Assembly: GCF_046764005.1 (NCBI RefSeq)
Contig: NZ_JBKOFW010000002.1
Span: forward strand, 434,001 to 498,000
Length of the DNA stretch: 64,000 nt
Reading direction: 5' to 3'
Source of the DNA: Oryzobacter faecalis
GTDB taxonomy: Bacteria > Actinomycetota > Actinomycetes > Actinomycetales > Dermatophilaceae
Both the position numbers and the translations under genes were made by a program. The stretch's first letter is position 1. Each line of letters opens with the position of its first letter. Of this stretch, positions 25,820 through 34,530 are shown piece by piece. The notes beneath the pieces were generated by a model that was not told the DNA's origin, searched no databases, and saw nothing but the letters and a program-made list of their open reading frames with translations.

Positions 25820-28456
25820 TCAGGAGGAGACGGGCTCCTTGGTGTGCTCGGCCTCAGAGGTGGCCGCCGGCGCTGGTGCTGTGTGCCGCCCGCCGCCGAA
25901 GTGGCCTGACTCCAGGCGCTGCGCGAGCTTGAGCCCTTCGACGTCGAGGTCGGGCAGCAACCGGTCGAGCCAGCGCGGCAGGTACCAGGCGCGGTCGCCG
26001 AGGAGGTGCATGACGGCCGGCGTCAGCGTCATCCGCACGAGCACCGCGTCGACGATGACGCCGACCGCGAGCCCGAACCCGATCGGCCGGACCATCGCGA
26101 GGTGGGAGTACGCGAACCCGAGGAAGACGGAGAACATGATGACCGCGGCGGCCGTGACGACCTTGGCGCCGTGGACGAACCCGGTGCGGACGGCGGTGCG
26201 GCTGTCCTGCCCGTGGGCGCGCGCCTCGTGCATCCCCGAGACGAGGAACATCTGGTAGTCCATCGCGAGGCCGAAGAGCACGCCGATGAGGATGATCGGC
26301 CCGAACGCGAGGATGGGTCCGGGGTGGTTGACGCCGAATGCCGCTGCGGCCCAACCCCATTGGTGCACCGCGACGGTTGCGCCGAACGCGGCTCCGATGG
26401 ACAGGAGGAAGCCGCCGGTCGCGACGAGCGGCACGACGACCGACCGGAACACGAGGACGAGGATGACGACCGACAGGCCGACGACGACCAGGAGGTAGCC
26501 GGGCAGTGCCGCCGCCATCCGCTCGGACAGCTCGATGTTCGCGACCGTCTGGCCGGTGAGCCCGACGTCGATGCCGGTGTGCCGCTCGAGGAGACCGCTC
26601 GCGAAGGTGATCCGGTCGACGGTCTCCTTCGTCGCGGGGTCGGCGGGGCCGGTGGTCGGGACGATCTGGAAGGCGAGGGTGTCCTTGTCCCCGCTCACGC
26701 CGAACGGGAGCACGCTGCGCACGCCGTCGACGTCCTTGAGCGCGGTGGCGATGCGGGCCTGCTCGTGGAGCACCTGCGCGTCGGTGGAGGGCCGGTCGCC
26801 CTCGGGGAGGGTGGCCACCGCGACGACGGGGCCGTTCATGCCCGCGCCGAAGGCCGAGCCGATCGTCTCGTAGGCCACCTGGGCGGACGAGCCCTTCGGC
26901 TCCGCGCCGCCGTCGGGGAGCCCGAGCTGCATCGAGGCGACGGGGACCGCGGCCGTCCCGAGGACGGCGACGACGCCGAGCACGGTGAGCCACGGGTGGC
27001 GGGTCACGAGCCGGACGTACCAGCCGCCGTGCTCCTCCTCGGCGGAGGCGGTTCCGTCCTCGGGGTCGTCGGCCGAGGGGGCCGTCCGCGAGGCGGGGTC
27101 GCCCGGCACGGCCCAGCCCGCCTTGCGCCACCCGCGGCGGGACACGACCCGCGGGCCCATGAGCCGCAGGACGGCGGGGCTGACCGTCACGGCGACGACG
27201 ACCGCCACCGCCACCGTCGCCGCCGCGACGAGGCCCATCTCGGCGAGGATCGGCATCCCGGACAGGGTGAGGGCCGCGAGGGCGATGACGACCGTCATCC
27301 CGGCGAACACGACCGCGCTGCCCGCGGTGCCGACGGCGCGGCCGATCGACTCGACGGGGTCGTCACCGCGCAGCAGCGAGGACCGGTGGCGGTTGACGAT
27401 GAAGAGCGCGTAGTCGATGCCGACCGCGAGGCCGAGCATGAGGGCGAGGGCGGGCGTCGTCTGGTTGAGGTCGACGACCGCCGTCGTCGCCATCGCGGCC
27501 CCGAGGCCGACGCCGACGCCGAGCAGCGCGACGAGGAGCGGGAGGCCCGCCGCGACGAGGCTGCCGAGGACGACGACGAGGACGAGGACCGCCACGGTGA
27601 GGCCGATGACCTCGCCGGGACCGACGAGCGCGACGTCCTGGGTGATCTCGACGCTGTAGTGGGCGGTGACGCCGGCGGCGGCGAGCCTCGCCTCCGCCGC
27701 GGCGGGGATCCTCTCGCGGTCCTCGAGCGGCACCGACTGCGGTGCGTCGTCGAACTGCAGCTGGGTCACGGCGACGCGGCCGTCCTCGCTGACGAGCCCG
27801 GTGCCGCCGGACGCGGCGCGCACGTCGGTGCCGTCGGCCAGCTGGTCGCGCCCGGCCTTGAGCTCGGCGGTGCCCTTCTCGAGGTCGGCCTCGGCCGTGG
27901 CGAGCTGAGCGCGTCCCTCCTCGACCTGCTCGCGCAGGGCCGGGATCGAGGGGTCGTCGGGGTTCGCGGCCTGGAGCTGCTTCAGGAGGGCCTCGCCGCC
28001 GGCGAGCCGGCCCTTCCCGGCGTCGAGCTGCGCGCGGCCGTCGGCGAGCTTCTTCTCGCCCTCGGCGAGCTGCGTGCGCGCGGCCTCGAGCTCGGCGCCG
28101 GACGCGTCGAGCTGCTCCTGCGCCTCGAAGGGGTCGATGACGCGGGTCACGTGCGGGACCTCGCGCCAGTCGGCGAGCACCTCCTGCACGGCGGCGCGCT
28201 GCGCGTCGGTGAACTCGCCGGACCCGCTCTCGAGGACGACCGTGGCGAATCCGCCGGCGGCCTCGGGGATCTCGCGGCCGAGGTTGTCCAGGACGCGCTG
28301 GAACTGGGTGTCCGGGATGGTGATCCGGCTGCTCAGCGGGTTGCCCACGGTTCCGGCGAGCCCACCGACGAGGACGAGGAGCGCCGCCCAGAGGGCGAGC
28401 ACGCGCCAGGCGTGCGTCGCGCACCAGCGGCCGAGGCGGTACAGGAGGGAGGACAT
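25820..28456 (-). CDS. MMPL/RND-family transporter
   Basis: 878 residues. TM1 is near residues 15-35, followed by a large extracellular loop that includes an unusual coiled-coil-like stretch of about 120 residues rich in EL-x-A-x4-L repeats. Two blocks of five to six transmembrane helices follow, with the RND signatures LAVGIDYALFIVNRHR and LAMDYQMFLVSGMHE. MMPL proteins use proton motive force to export lipids or drugs across the membrane. The ATG follows a GGAGG. It lies 23 bp downstream of the TetR gene and is almost certainly regulated by it. Confidence 0.93.
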   Translation of the reverse strand: MSSLLYRLGRWCATHAWRVLALWAALLVLVGGLAGTVGNPLSSRITIPDTQFQRVLDNLGREIPEAAGGFATVVLESGSGEFTDAQRAAVQEVLADWREVPHVTRVIDPFEAQEQLDASGAELEAARTQLAEGEKKLADGRAQLDAGKGRLAGGEALLKQLQAANPDDPSIPALREQVEEGRAQLATAEADLEKGTAELKAGRDQLADGTDVRAASGGTGLVSEDGRVAVTQLQFDDAPQSVPLEDRERIPAAAEARLAAAGVTAHYSVEITQDVALVGPGEVIGLTVAVLVLVVVLGSLVAAGLPLLVALLGVGVGLGAAMATTAVVDLNQTTPALALMLGLAVGIDYALFIVNRHRSSLLRGDDPVESIGRAVGTAGSAVVFAGMTVVIALAALTLSGMPILAEMGLVAAATVAVAVVVAVTVSPAVLRLMGPRVVSRRGWRKAGWAVPGDPASRTAPSADDPEDGTASAEEEHGGWYVRLVTRHPWLTVLGVVAVLGTAAVPVASMQLGLPDGGAEPKGSSAQVAYETIGSAFGAGMNGPVVAVATLPEGDRPSTDAQVLHEQARIATALKDVDGVRSVLPFGVSGDKDTLAFQIVPTTGPADPATKETVDRITFASGLLERHTGIDVGLTGQTVANIELSERMAAALPGYLLVVVGLSVVILVLVFRSVVVPLVATGGFLLSIGAAFGATVAVHQWGWAAAAFGVNHPGPILAFGPIILIGVLFGLAMDYQMFLVSGMHEARAHGQDSRTAVRTGFVHGAKVVTAAAVIMFSVFLGFAYSHLAMVRPIGFGLAVGVIVDAVLVRMTLTPAVMHLLGDRAWYLPRWLDRLLPDLDVEGLKLAQRLESGHFGGGRHTAPAPAATSEAEHTKEPVSS

Positions 28457-28479
28457 GGGACCTTCTCGGGGTGGGGCGG

Positions 28480-29175
28480 TCAGGAGGACCGGCCGGCGGC
28501 GCTGCCGGTGCGGTGGGGCCGGGCGGAGCCCAGGCCGGTGCGGGCGATGGCGAGCGAGGTGGCGACGGCCTCGCCGAGGTCGACCGGCTCGGCCGTGGGA
28601 TCCGCGGTGGCGCGGGCCCAGACGCGGAAGGCGCCCTCGGCCGCACCGACGGCGATCGAGGCCGTCGTCGAGACGACGAGGTCGCTCGTGCCCTCCGGGA
28701 GCCGGCCGCGCAGCCACTCCTCGAGCTCGTCGAGCCAGGCGTGCATCTCGACGAGGACGAGGCCGCGCGCGTGGGTCGAGACCTCGGCGGCGCGGGCGAT
28801 GACGGCGATCCGCTCGAGCAGCTCGGTGTCGCTCGAGTCGGTGAGGCAGGCGAGCGCGGTGTCGAGGACGTCCTCGTCGGCCGGACGCGCGTGGAGGCGC
28901 TCGGTGACCGAGTCGAAGAACTGCGCGAGGCTGGCGGTGAGGACGGAGTCGACGGAGGGGAAGTAGTTGAAGAAGGTGCGCCGCGAGACGCCGGCGCGGT
29001 CGGCGACGGCCTCGGCGGTCAGGGCCTCCACGCCCTCGTCGCGCACGATCGCGTAGGCCGCGTCGGCCAGGGAGCGGCGGGTCTCGTCGCGCTTGCGGTC
29101 GCGCAGCGAGGTCGCGGCCGAGACGACGGCACAGCGGTCGCGGCCGGTGTCGCGGGAGCGGGGTCGGATGGTCAC
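28480..29175 (-). CDS. TetR-family repressor of the MMPL transporter
   Basis: 231 residues. An N-terminal TetR HTH (AEAVADRAGVSRRTFFNYFPS) and a C-terminal ligand domain are visible. It is the first gene of a TetR-MMPL operon, with an operator cluster (29195-29232) beginning 20 bp upstream of its GTG. Autoregulation and repression of the exporter are therefore likely. The ligand is presumably a lipid-like or drug-like substrate of the pump. The start GTG 29175 lacks a clear ribosome binding site. Confidence 0.9.
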   Translation of the reverse strand: MTIRPRSRDTGRDRCAVVSAATSLRDRKRDETRRSLADAAYAIVRDEGVEALTAEAVADRAGVSRRTFFNYFPSVDSVLTASLAQFFDSVTERLHARPADEDVLDTALACLTDSSDTELLERIAVIARAAEVSTHARGLVLVEMHAWLDELEEWLRGRLPEGTSDLVVSTTASIAVGAAEGAFRVWARATADPTAEPVDLGEAVATSLAIARTGLGSARPHRTGSAAGRSS

Positions 29176-29194
29176 GACGACGACGGTAGCGCTG

Positions 29195-29232
29195 AAGTGC
29201 ACTGCCGTGCAAACGTGCACACCGATGCACTT
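29195..29232. promoter_or_regulatory. Operator cluster with four TGCA-type half-sites
   Basis: The segment is bounded by AAGTGCA (29195-29201) and TGCACTT (29226-29232). GTGCA/TGCAC cores recur at 197, 207, 215 and 226, spaced 8-11 bp, i.e. about one helical turn. TGCAC-N4-GTGCA (29198-29211) is a typical TetR-type palindrome. Confidence 0.75.
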
Positions 29233-29284
29233 GCGCTCCGATGACGCGCGTGCTCGGGCACGACACACGTGATCCGCCGACTCC

Positions 29285-29320
29285 CGCAAGCCGCTTGATG
29301 TGTTGATCCAGTCGCTTGAG
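29285..29320. repeat. Imperfect palindromic repeat, single copy of the 41240 family
   Basis: The left half is CAAGCCGCTTGAT and the right half TTGATCCAGTCGCTTGAG, in the gap between the TetR gene and the divergent reductase gene. It shares both halves with the three units at 41240-41358. Confidence 0.7.
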
Positions 29321-29443
29321 CTTTCCCCGTGACGTCTCGTGGCTGCGGGCGCCGTGGGGGATCCACGCGGCCCGACTCACGGAGGATCGACGCGGCCCGT
29401 GCGCAGGACCCCGACCGCGTGGAGGGTCTGCCACTGTCGAGGG

Positions 29444-30061
29444 ATGGCAACGGTGGTGCTGCACGCAGTGGTCTCGGTCGACGGCTACATCGCCGGTGAG
29501 GACGACGACCCCGGACCGCTCTTCGACTGGTACGTCAACGGCGACCAACCGCTCACCGACGAGGCCGGCGAGCGGCAACACGCACGGTTCCGGGTGAGTG
29601 CCGCCTCCGCCGCGTACACCCGCCCGTTCTGGGACAGCATCGGCGCGACGATCATGGGCCGTCACCTGTTCGACCTCACGAACGGCTGGGACGGCAACCC
29701 GCCGGCCGGTGAGCACCTGGTCGTCGTCTCCCACCGCCCGAAGCCCGACGGCTGGCACCCGGAGGCCGACGTGCCGTTCTTCTCCGACGTCGCCGCGGCC
29801 GTCGAGGAGGCCGAGCGCCGAGCCGGGGACAAGGTCGTCGCCATCTGCGCCGGCAACGTCGGCGGGCAGGCCCTCGCGCTCGGCCTCGTCGACGAGGTGG
29901 CCATGGACGTCGTCCCCGTCGTCTTCGGCAGGGGCAAGAGGTTCTTCGGCGACCTCGACGCCCAGCACCTCCTGGGAGACGCGACGACGGTCATCCAGGG
30001 CAACCGCGTCCTCCATCTCCGCTACCCCACCCGCCGCGCGGATGAGGCGGGCGCGAGCTAG
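29444..30061 (+). CDS. Dihydrofolate reductase-like (RibD C-terminal fold) protein
   Basis: 205 residues of the RibD_C/DHFR-like family: an N-terminal strand VVLHAVVSVDGYIAG, the IMGRHLFD motif, VVSHRP, and ICAGNVGGQALALGLVDE, as in stand-alone RibD_C proteins of actinomycetes. They bind NADPH, but most have no known substrate. CACTGT ends six bases before the ATG, consistent with leaderless transcription. Confidence 0.85.
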   Translation: MATVVLHAVVSVDGYIAGEDDDPGPLFDWYVNGDQPLTDEAGERQHARFRVSAASAAYTRPFWDSIGATIMGRHLFDLTNGWDGNPPAGEHLVVVSHRPKPDGWHPEADVPFFSDVAAAVEEAERRAGDKVVAICAGNVGGQALALGLVDEVAMDVVPVVFGRGKRFFGDLDAQHLLGDATTVIQGNRVLHLRYPTRRADEAGAS

Positions 30062-30170
30062 CCCACGCCGGCGAGCGGATGCGCGATCGGCTGGCGCCGA
30101 ACGCGCGGCACGTGCGCGTCAGGCCGCTGACGGACTGAGGGCTCGCAAGAGACCGTGGAACGGTGCACCG

Positions 30171-30605
30171 TCAGAAGGTGCCGATGTGCCTGCGAGCCTG
30201 ATCCGCCGCTTCGGTCACGTCGACGCCGTGGGCCCCGCGTCCCGTCGATGCGAACGCGGCCAGTCTGTCCGCCGCCCGTTCGAAGAGCCGCTCCGCCCCG
30301 ACCTGGTTCCCGCGGGCGGCATGGGTGAGAGCAACGCAGACCTGCGCAAGGCCCTGCCACAGATCCGCCTCCTCGGTCGGTCCGGCTTTCCACCGTGCTT
30401 CGAGGACCTCGTGGGCTGCGAACGGGCGGCCTGCGTCGATGAGCTCTCTGGCCTTCCTCAGCGCTTCCCGCGGCGGCAGGGGCTCCTCGGACACCGGCTC
30501 GACACCCTCAGCGCCGTAGGGCAGTGGTCGACCCAACGCGTCCCGAGGCCTCGCTTGACGAGCCCGACCCTCGGTGTCGCGGTCACGCTCTGCTCCAGTC
30601 GTCAC
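30171..30605 (-). CDS. DUF309 domain protein
   Basis: 144 residues. The core FAAHEVLEARWKAGP, LWQGLAQVCVALTHAARGN matches DUF309, a small all-helical family with a conserved H-E-W patch whose function is unknown. The N-terminal 45 residues are basic and low-complexity. GTG 30605 is chosen because GACTCT lies six bases upstream. It is divergent from the ABC1 kinase gene. Confidence 0.8.
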   Translation of the reverse strand: MTTGAERDRDTEGRARQARPRDALGRPLPYGAEGVEPVSEEPLPPREALRKARELIDAGRPFAAHEVLEARWKAGPTEEADLWQGLAQVCVALTHAARGNQVGAERLFERAADRLAAFASTGRGAHGVDVTEAADQARRHIGTF

Positions 30606-30669
30606 ACCGCCAGAGTCCCAGAGGAGTGCCGGTGGTTGCACTCGAGGGTGCAGGCGCAAGGATGTGCGC

Positions 30670-32358
30670 ATGCCGAGCCCTGTGGACAGCAGATACGTGG
30701 ACCTCGTGCGACTCCTGCACCGTTACGGCCGATCCGACCTGGTGTCCGGGGCGCAGCTGGACGAGTTCTCCGTCGATGACCCGGGTCCCGGGACCGGCGA
30801 CCCCATCAGCGGGGACACCGAGACGGCGGAGCAGTTCGCGGCGGACCTCGAACGGATGGGGCCCACCTTCATCAAGCTCGGGCAGCTGCTGTCGACCCGC
30901 TTCGACCTGCTCCCGGCCGCGTACACGACCGCGTTGGCCAGGCTGCAGGACACCGTCGAGCCGATCCCGTTCGCCGAGGTCCGGGAGGTCGTGGAGTCCG
31001 AGCTGGAGGCGTCGATCGGGGAGCGGTTCAGTGACTTCTCCGTCGACCCGCTGGCCTCGGCGTCGATCGGGCAGGTCCATGCCGCGACGTTGCGCAACGG
31101 CCACGAGGTCGTCGTCAAGGTGCAGCGGCCCGGGGTGCGCGAGACCATCCGTGACGACATGGAGGTCCTGACCCGCTTGGCCACCGTCGTCGACAAGCGC
31201 ACCGAGGCGGGCCGCCAGTTCGGGTTCGGTCAGCTGCTCGCCCAGTTCCGCCGCTCGGTGGCCGGGGAGCTGGACTACCGGCGCGAGGCCAAGAACCTCG
31301 TCACCTTCGCGGAGCTGACCGCCGAGTGCGACCGGCTCCTCGTGCCCCAGCCGGTCCTGGAGTACACGACGAGCAGGCTCCTGACCATGGACCGTGTCGA
31401 GGGCCGCAAGATCACCGACATCGGACGCCTCGGGCTCATGGACATCGACGCCCGCCCGATCGTCGAGCAGCTGTTCCAGGCCTACCTGCGGATGATCCTC
31501 GACCACGGGGTCCTGCACGCGGACCCCCACCCCGGCAACCTCCTCCTCACCGACGACGGCCGGCTGGCCCTGCTGGACTTCGGGATGACGGCCTCGGTCC
31601 CCCCGCGCGTCCAGGACCAGGTCGTCAAGCTCCTCCTGGCGATCAGCGACGGCGACGGCGAGGAGACGGCCGCGATCCTGGCGGCGATGGGCCACCCGAT
31701 CGAGGGCTACGACGCGGCCGCCTTCCGCGACGACGTGACCCACCTGGTCTCCGAGGCGGTGGCGAGCGGCGCGGACCTGCAGGTCGGGACGGTGCTGGTC
31801 GACCTGAGCCGCCTCTCCGGCGTCCACGGGCTGCGCCCGCCGGCCGAGATGTCGATGATCGGCAAGGCCATGCTCAACCTCGACCAGGCCACCTCCCACC
31901 TCGACCCGACGTTCGCCCCCGCCCAGTGCATCCGCGACAACGTCAGCCAGATCTTCGCCTCGAGGCTGAAGGCGACCCCCGGCGGACTGCTCTCCGCGGC
32001 GATCGAGGCGAAGGACTTCACGGCCCAGCTGCCCAAGCGCGCCAACCGGATCCTCGACGCCATGGCCGCCGGCGAGTTCCGGCTCCGCGTCGACGCCATC
32101 GACGAGCAGCGCCTCCACCTGGTGCTGCAGCGCACCGCCAACCGCCTCACCCTCGGCCTGGTGATCGCCGCAACCCTCATCGGGGCCGCGCTGATGATGC
32201 GCGTGCCGTCGTCCTGGACCCTGCTCGGCTACCCCGGGATCGCCATCGTGTTCTTCCTCCTGGCCGCCGTGGCCGGCATCGCGCTGGCCGTGTGGATCAT
32301 CACGACCGACCGCAAGGTCGCCCAGACCGACCAGTCCCACCGCGGCGGGCGAGGGTAG
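30670..32358 (+). CDS. ABC1/AarF/UbiB family atypical kinase
   Basis: 562 residues. The KxGQ motif appears as FIKLGQLLSTR, followed by A-rich loop ASASIGQVH, catalytic lysine in VVKVQRPGV, HADPHPGNLL and metal-binding LDFGM. Two C-terminal transmembrane helices lie at about 495-550. UbiB-type proteins are membrane-associated ATPases that support quinone biosynthesis or lipid handling; no quinone genes lie nearby. AAGG lies eight bases before ATG 30670. Confidence 0.92.
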   Translation: MPSPVDSRYVDLVRLLHRYGRSDLVSGAQLDEFSVDDPGPGTGDPISGDTETAEQFAADLERMGPTFIKLGQLLSTRFDLLPAAYTTALARLQDTVEPIPFAEVREVVESELEASIGERFSDFSVDPLASASIGQVHAATLRNGHEVVVKVQRPGVRETIRDDMEVLTRLATVVDKRTEAGRQFGFGQLLAQFRRSVAGELDYRREAKNLVTFAELTAECDRLLVPQPVLEYTTSRLLTMDRVEGRKITDIGRLGLMDIDARPIVEQLFQAYLRMILDHGVLHADPHPGNLLLTDDGRLALLDFGMTASVPPRVQDQVVKLLLAISDGDGEETAAILAAMGHPIEGYDAAAFRDDVTHLVSEAVASGADLQVGTVLVDLSRLSGVHGLRPPAEMSMIGKAMLNLDQATSHLDPTFAPAQCIRDNVSQIFASRLKATPGGLLSAAIEAKDFTAQLPKRANRILDAMAAGEFRLRVDAIDEQRLHLVLQRTANRLTLGLVIAATLIGAALMMRVPSSWTLLGYPGIAIVFFLLAAVAGIALAVWIITTDRKVAQTDQSHRGGRG

Positions 32359-32379
32359 GGGCCGGGTGCACGGGGCAGG

Positions 32380-32868
32380 CTAGTTGCGGATGTAGACGAC
32401 CGCCGTGGTCTGCGCCGTGCAGACGACGACCTTGCCGTCGGTGCAGCGCATGTCGTAGGCGAGGTTGGTCACCGGGCTGTGCGCCTTGAAGCGGACCGTC
32501 CCGCCGCCGGCCTCCCGCCATCCGGCCTCGACGTTGAGCGCGAACGGACAGCTCGTCCTGGGGCCGGCGAAAACGATGCTGCTGCAGGTGGTCACGGGCT
32601 GTGGGATGGGCGGCAGCGGCTCGAGCGAGGCACTCGCCCGCGGGCTGGGAGTTGCGGGCGGCGTCGTCCCGTCGTCCGTCGCGCCCGCTGCCGGCGTCGC
32701 ACCCGCTGCCGGCGTCGTGACCGCGGCGCCGGCCACCGGGGTGCGGGGCGGGCCGTCGGCGGAGGGGTCGGGCCAGAGCCAGGCGAACAGCGCGATGGCG
32801 GCTGCGGCGGCGGTGGCGATGGCGCTGACCCAGCCGGCCGCCGCGGAGCCGGACTCCTTGCTCGTCAT
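32380..32868 (-). CDS. Membrane-anchored hypothetical protein
   Basis: 162 residues: a short cytosolic N-terminus, one membrane helix at about 12-33 (WVSAIATAAAAAIALFAWLW), a Pro/Ala/Thr-rich linker with a small ATPAAG repeat, then a compact outer domain of about 75 residues with four cysteines (TTCSS, SCPF, RCTD, VCTA) that could form two disulfides. Family not recognised. It lies downstream of the DUF2231-like gene in the same direction, 111 bp away. Confidence 0.65.
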   Translation of the reverse strand: MTSKESGSAAAGWVSAIATAAAAAIALFAWLWPDPSADGPPRTPVAGAAVTTPAAGATPAAGATDDGTTPPATPSPRASASLEPLPPIPQPVTTCSSIVFAGPRTSCPFALNVEAGWREAGGGTVRFKAHSPVTNLAYDMRCTDGKVVVCTAQTTAVVYIRN

Positions 32869-32979
32869 CGTCACCGCCCCTGTCGTGGTGGGCCCTGCAG
32901 CAGGTCCCCCACAAGGGTGGGCCCGCAGGATCGACGCCCGCAAGCGTTTCGACCGATGACGTCCGACGATCGGCGCAGG

Positions 32980-33546
32980 TCAGTCGGTGTCGGTCGTCGC
33001 GAAGGCGGGATGACGAGTGCCGACCTTGCGGGCCGAGGTGAGGTGGCCGCCGAGGTAGGCGGCGAAGCCAGCGACCGACGCGCCGGCGTACCCGAGGGTG
33101 GCCCCCGCGCCGTGGGCGCCGCGACGGCGGGCGACCCAGGACGCCGCGTAGAGCCCGATGACGAGGCCGTTGCTCGCAGCGTGGACCAGGCCGACACGCT
33201 TCTCCCGCGGCCCCGCCTCGGCCCACTGCGCCCAGCCGGTCCAGGCCGTGGGACCCGCGACCGCGAGACCCGCCCCGACGAGGAGGCGCGCGGCATCGCG
33301 GGAGCCCTTCCCGCCGACGAGGTCGAGCAGCGACGCCGACTGCCACGACCCGAGGGCGATGCTCGTGAGCACCGGGTGGAGGGCGTGGCCCAGCCAGTCG
33401 CCACGCAGCACCTTGCCGCGCAACCCGCTGGCGAAGGTCGAGCGGATGGTGGGCTCGACGGCGCCGACCGCTTCGTCGAGGGCGGACAGCTCCTCGAGCC
33501 GCCGCATCCACGTCACGGGGGCGGGGGCCTTGTCGACCGAGCTCAT
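32980..33546 (-). CDS. DUF2231-like membrane protein
   Basis: 188 residues with about four hydrophobic helices after residue 50. The motif GHALHPVLTSIALGSWQSA corresponds to the LHP-x-L-x3-P-x-G-x-W region of DUF2231, a family of small membrane proteins that may bind heme or act in electron transfer. No function is proven. GGAG lies seven bases before the ATG. Confidence 0.8.
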   Translation of the reverse strand: MSSVDKAPAPVTWMRRLEELSALDEAVGAVEPTIRSTFASGLRGKVLRGDWLGHALHPVLTSIALGSWQSASLLDLVGGKGSRDAARLLVGAGLAVAGPTAWTGWAQWAEAGPREKRVGLVHAASNGLVIGLYAASWVARRRGAHGAGATLGYAGASVAGFAAYLGGHLTSARKVGTRHPAFATTDTD

Positions 33547-33666
33547 GCTGGTTCTCCTCGTCGTCGTCGTGCTCAGCACCGTACGACCTGCGGCGACGTC
33601 GCGACAGGTGGGCGGCGGCGCCGAAACCCGGTTGGCCCGGGCGCGGCCGGCTGTCACGCTCGCGGG

Positions 33667-33999
33667 ATGCCGCACCAGACGTTCGACCCGCCGTACGACC
33701 AGCTGCTCGCGACCGCCGAGCGGGTTGCGAGGGAGCGGCCCGAGGTCGACCGTGACCTGGCGCTCGAGGTCTTCGAGGAGGCGGCGAGGCTGCTCCACGA
33801 CGGCCTCGCCCTCGACGGGCTCGACGAGCACGACGCCCGCGCGGTCGTGGGCGCCCTGTGCGAGGACCTCGTCTCCGACGACCCGGGGCAGGCCGTGCGC
33901 GCGCGTGCCGACGACGTCATCAGGAACCCCGGCGACCTCCACGACCCGACGGGGGTGTCGGCCTCCCTCGCCGTCGCGGTGACGATCCTCCAGCTCTGA
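33667..33999 (+). CDS. Hypothetical protein, 110 residues
   Basis: An acidic, mostly helical soluble protein (MPHQTFDPPYDQLL at the N-terminus, DPTGVSASLAVAVTILQL at the end). It lacks a signal peptide and recognised motifs. CACGCT ends six bases before the ATG, matching the leaderless pattern seen across the window. It is divergent from the DUF2231-like gene. Confidence 0.6.
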   Translation: MPHQTFDPPYDQLLATAERVARERPEVDRDLALEVFEEAARLLHDGLALDGLDEHDARAVVGALCEDLVSDDPGQAVRARADDVIRNPGDLHDPTGVSASLAVAVTILQL

Positions 34000-34106
34000 G
34001 GCCCGGCGTCCTCCACCGACCGGGACTACCGCTCGCCCTCGAGCGGTTCTCCTGTCCGGACGCGCCCGCCGTCACCGGCGCGACGCCTCCGCCGAGAGGA
34101 GTGGAC

Positions 34107-34523
34107 ATGGAGCCAGGAGACCGCCCGAGCGACGCCGTCCGCGCCGCGCTCGGCCACAGCCAGCTGATCGACCTCACGACGACGGGGCGGCGGACCGGTC
34201 GGGCCAGGCGCATCGAGATCTTCCTGCACAGCGACGACGGCCGCCTCTTCATCACCGGGATGCCGCGCGCCGACCGCACGCGCGACTGGATCCGCAACGT
34301 CGACGCGGACCCGCGGGTCGTCATCCACCTCAAGCAGTCGGTCGTCGCCGACGTCCCCGCGACGGCGCGCGTCATCTGCGACCCCGACGAGCGCCGCCCG
34401 CTCATCGAGGCGGCGGCCAGGCGGTGGCGGCGCACCGACGTCGACGAGATGCTCCGCCACAGCCCGCTCATCGTCCTGACGGTCGAGGGCGAGGGCGAGG
34501 GCGAGGGAGGGGGCGCGGCCTAG
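34107..34523 (+). CDS. Deazaflavin (F420)-dependent nitroreductase family protein
   Basis: 138 residues of the split-barrel DUF385/Ddn family: LIDLTTTGRRTGRARRIEIFL, FITGMPRADRTRDWIRNVDADPRV, and HLKQSVVADVPATARV. Members use reduced F420 to reduce quinones or nitro compounds. The C-terminus ends in a run of Glu-Gly pairs encoded by a gagggc hexanucleotide repeat (about 34484-34513), probably slippage-prone. GAGGAG precedes the ATG. Confidence 0.85.
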   Translation: MEPGDRPSDAVRAALGHSQLIDLTTTGRRTGRARRIEIFLHSDDGRLFITGMPRADRTRDWIRNVDADPRVVIHLKQSVVADVPATARVICDPDERRPLIEAAARRWRRTDVDEMLRHSPLIVLTVEGEGEGEGGGAA

Positions 34524-34530
34524 CGTCGCG

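Noticed and set aside
26006..28966. Long open frame (986 codons) opposite the MMPL gene
   Set aside because: Shadow of the transporter coding strand; composition is His/Arg/Glu-rich with no domain.
28457..30016. In-frame upstream extension of the MMPL reading frame past the TetR and reductase genes
   Set aside because: The frame stays open by GC bias. The first MMPL helix begins at the GGAGG-preceded ATG at 28456.
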